Program-made: the position numbers and the translations under genes
Part shown: one piece after another, positions 63,641-64,000 of the stretch
Position numbering within the stretch: position 1 is the first letter of the stretch
Layout of the letters: every line of letters starts with the position of its first letter
Notes under the pieces: generated by a model
Databases searched by the model: none
Seen by the model: the letters and a program-made list of their open reading frames with translations, nothing else
Told to the model about the DNA's origin: nothing
Source of the DNA: an uncultured Aquimarina sp.
GTDB taxonomy: Bacteria > Bacteroidota > Bacteroidia > Flavobacteriales > Flavobacteriaceae
Direction: 5' to 3'
DNA length: 64,000 nucleotides
NCBI RefSeq assembly: GCF_947492405.1
Contig: NZ_CANLMP010000001.1
Span: forward strand, 806,001 to 870,000

Positions 63641-64000
63641 TCAATTGGCTCTATTTTGTTCATCTTTACTCCCAAAACCTCTGTTTTTAACGTTAACTTT
63701 TTTGTTTCCGAAGCTGTAGGTTAATGAGAATCGTACATTTCTACTACTATAATTTTGACCATAGATTGTTTCTACACCATTGATCTCTGATGATAGATTA
63801 CGTAAACTAGCGGTATCAAAAATATCATTAAATACTAACGATGCTTGTAGGGTATTGTCTAAAAAACTCTGTTTTAATCCAATGGTAAAATTGTACATCT
63901 TGTCTACATCATATAATAATGCTTTATTCTTGGAAGCATACCAAAAATCTGCTTGTAACTTTGTGGTTTTTCCTAATACAAAAGTGTTATTTGTTGAGAA
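63641..64000 (-). CDS. C-terminus of an outer-membrane beta-barrel (TonB-receptor-like) protein, partial
   Basis: The open frame continues to the window edge, so the apparent ATG at 63898 is internal. The 119 visible residues (NTFVLGKTTKLQADFWYAS ... YNFTIGLKQSFLDNTLQASLVFNDIF ... RNVRFSLTYSFG) are alternating amphipathic strands with the S-x-x-V-R-F-S-L-T-Y-S-F-G closing strand typical of the outer-membrane beta-barrel/TonB-receptor group in Bacteroidetes. The short hydrophilic tail after SFGNKK is also typical. The plug and most strands lie outside the window. Confidence 0.85.
   Translation of the reverse strand, partial: FSTNNTFVLGKTTKLQADFWYASKNKALLYDVDKMYNFTIGLKQSFLDNTLQASLVFNDIFDTASLRNLSSEINGVETIYGQNYSSRNVRFSLTYSFGNKKVNVKNRGFGSKDEQNRAN

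Noticed and set aside
1..64000. Mobile elements, CRISPR arrays, phage or toxin-antitoxin systems
   Set aside because: No transposase, integrase, cas, phage structural or toxin-antitoxin pair could be recognised on either strand.

Overview
The window is AT-rich DNA from a marine-type member of Bacteroidota, most likely family Flavobacteriaceae (an Aquimarina-like genus is my guess, not shown). The reasons are C-terminal type IX secretion (T9SS) sorting domains on six large secreted proteins, many SPII lipoproteins, a TonB-receptor-type outer-membrane barrel, AraC regulators fused to membrane domains, LytS/LytTR two-component pairs, and Bacteroidetes-type promoters (TTG, about 19 bp, TAnnTTTG). 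I see no rRNA, tRNA, CRISPR array, insertion sequence or phage gene.

Region by region. 1-4.0 kb (minus): a ThDP-dependent 2-oxo-acid decarboxylase, a flavin amine oxidase and the start of a third gene cut by the window edge, a likely amino acid -> oxo acid -> aldehyde cassette. 4.4-12.6 kb (plus): a multidomain chitin/cellulose-type AA10 LPMO, an unusual vWA/TonB-plug/TPR protein with no barrel, and a VPS10-like propeller protein. 12.7-17.7 kb (minus): four consecutive lipoproteins, two PD40 propellers and two serine-hydrolase-fold proteins that have both lost their catalytic residues. A LytS-type sensor kinase and LytTR regulator (18.0-20.4 kb) face this operon, and a perfect 10-bp direct repeat of period 20 lies between them. 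20.6-26.1 kb: a LamG gene remnant, then two T9SS carbohydrate-active proteins (beta-helix + CBM6; ThuA + DUF1080 + trefoils + CBM6). 26.3-33.5 kb: a Crp/Fnr regulator and small metabolic, membrane and lipoprotein genes. 33.7-34.6 kb: a second LPMO, with a catalytic domain very close to that of the first. 35-42.4 kb: cold-shock protein, AraC and DJ-1 pair, an L-domain repeat lipoprotein, an RG-rich secreted protein and a GAF histidine kinase. 42.6-46.3 kb: a YqhD-like alcohol dehydrogenase, then an ECF sigma factor operon headed by an intact serine hydrolase. 46.6-57.2 kb: a large T9SS protein, phospholipase A1, an oligopeptidase B-like lipoprotein and a 1255-residue beta-helix/CBM6/PA14 T9SS protein. 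57.3-63.5 kb: an ABC ATPase with a permease/M1-peptidase fusion, divergent from a second LytS/LytTR pair. The right edge holds the C-terminus of an outer-membrane barrel protein.

Overall the window is a surface-polysaccharide-handling and envelope-sensing region. Two beta-helix/CBM6 genes 32 kb apart carry the same 16-bp palindrome (AATTGGTTGACCAATT) in their promoter regions, which suggests a shared transcription factor. The strongest candidates for undescribed biology are the tandem active-site-less serine hydrolases with their PD40 partners and LytTR system, the duplicated unknown domain in the LPMO, and the barrel-less TonB-plug protein.
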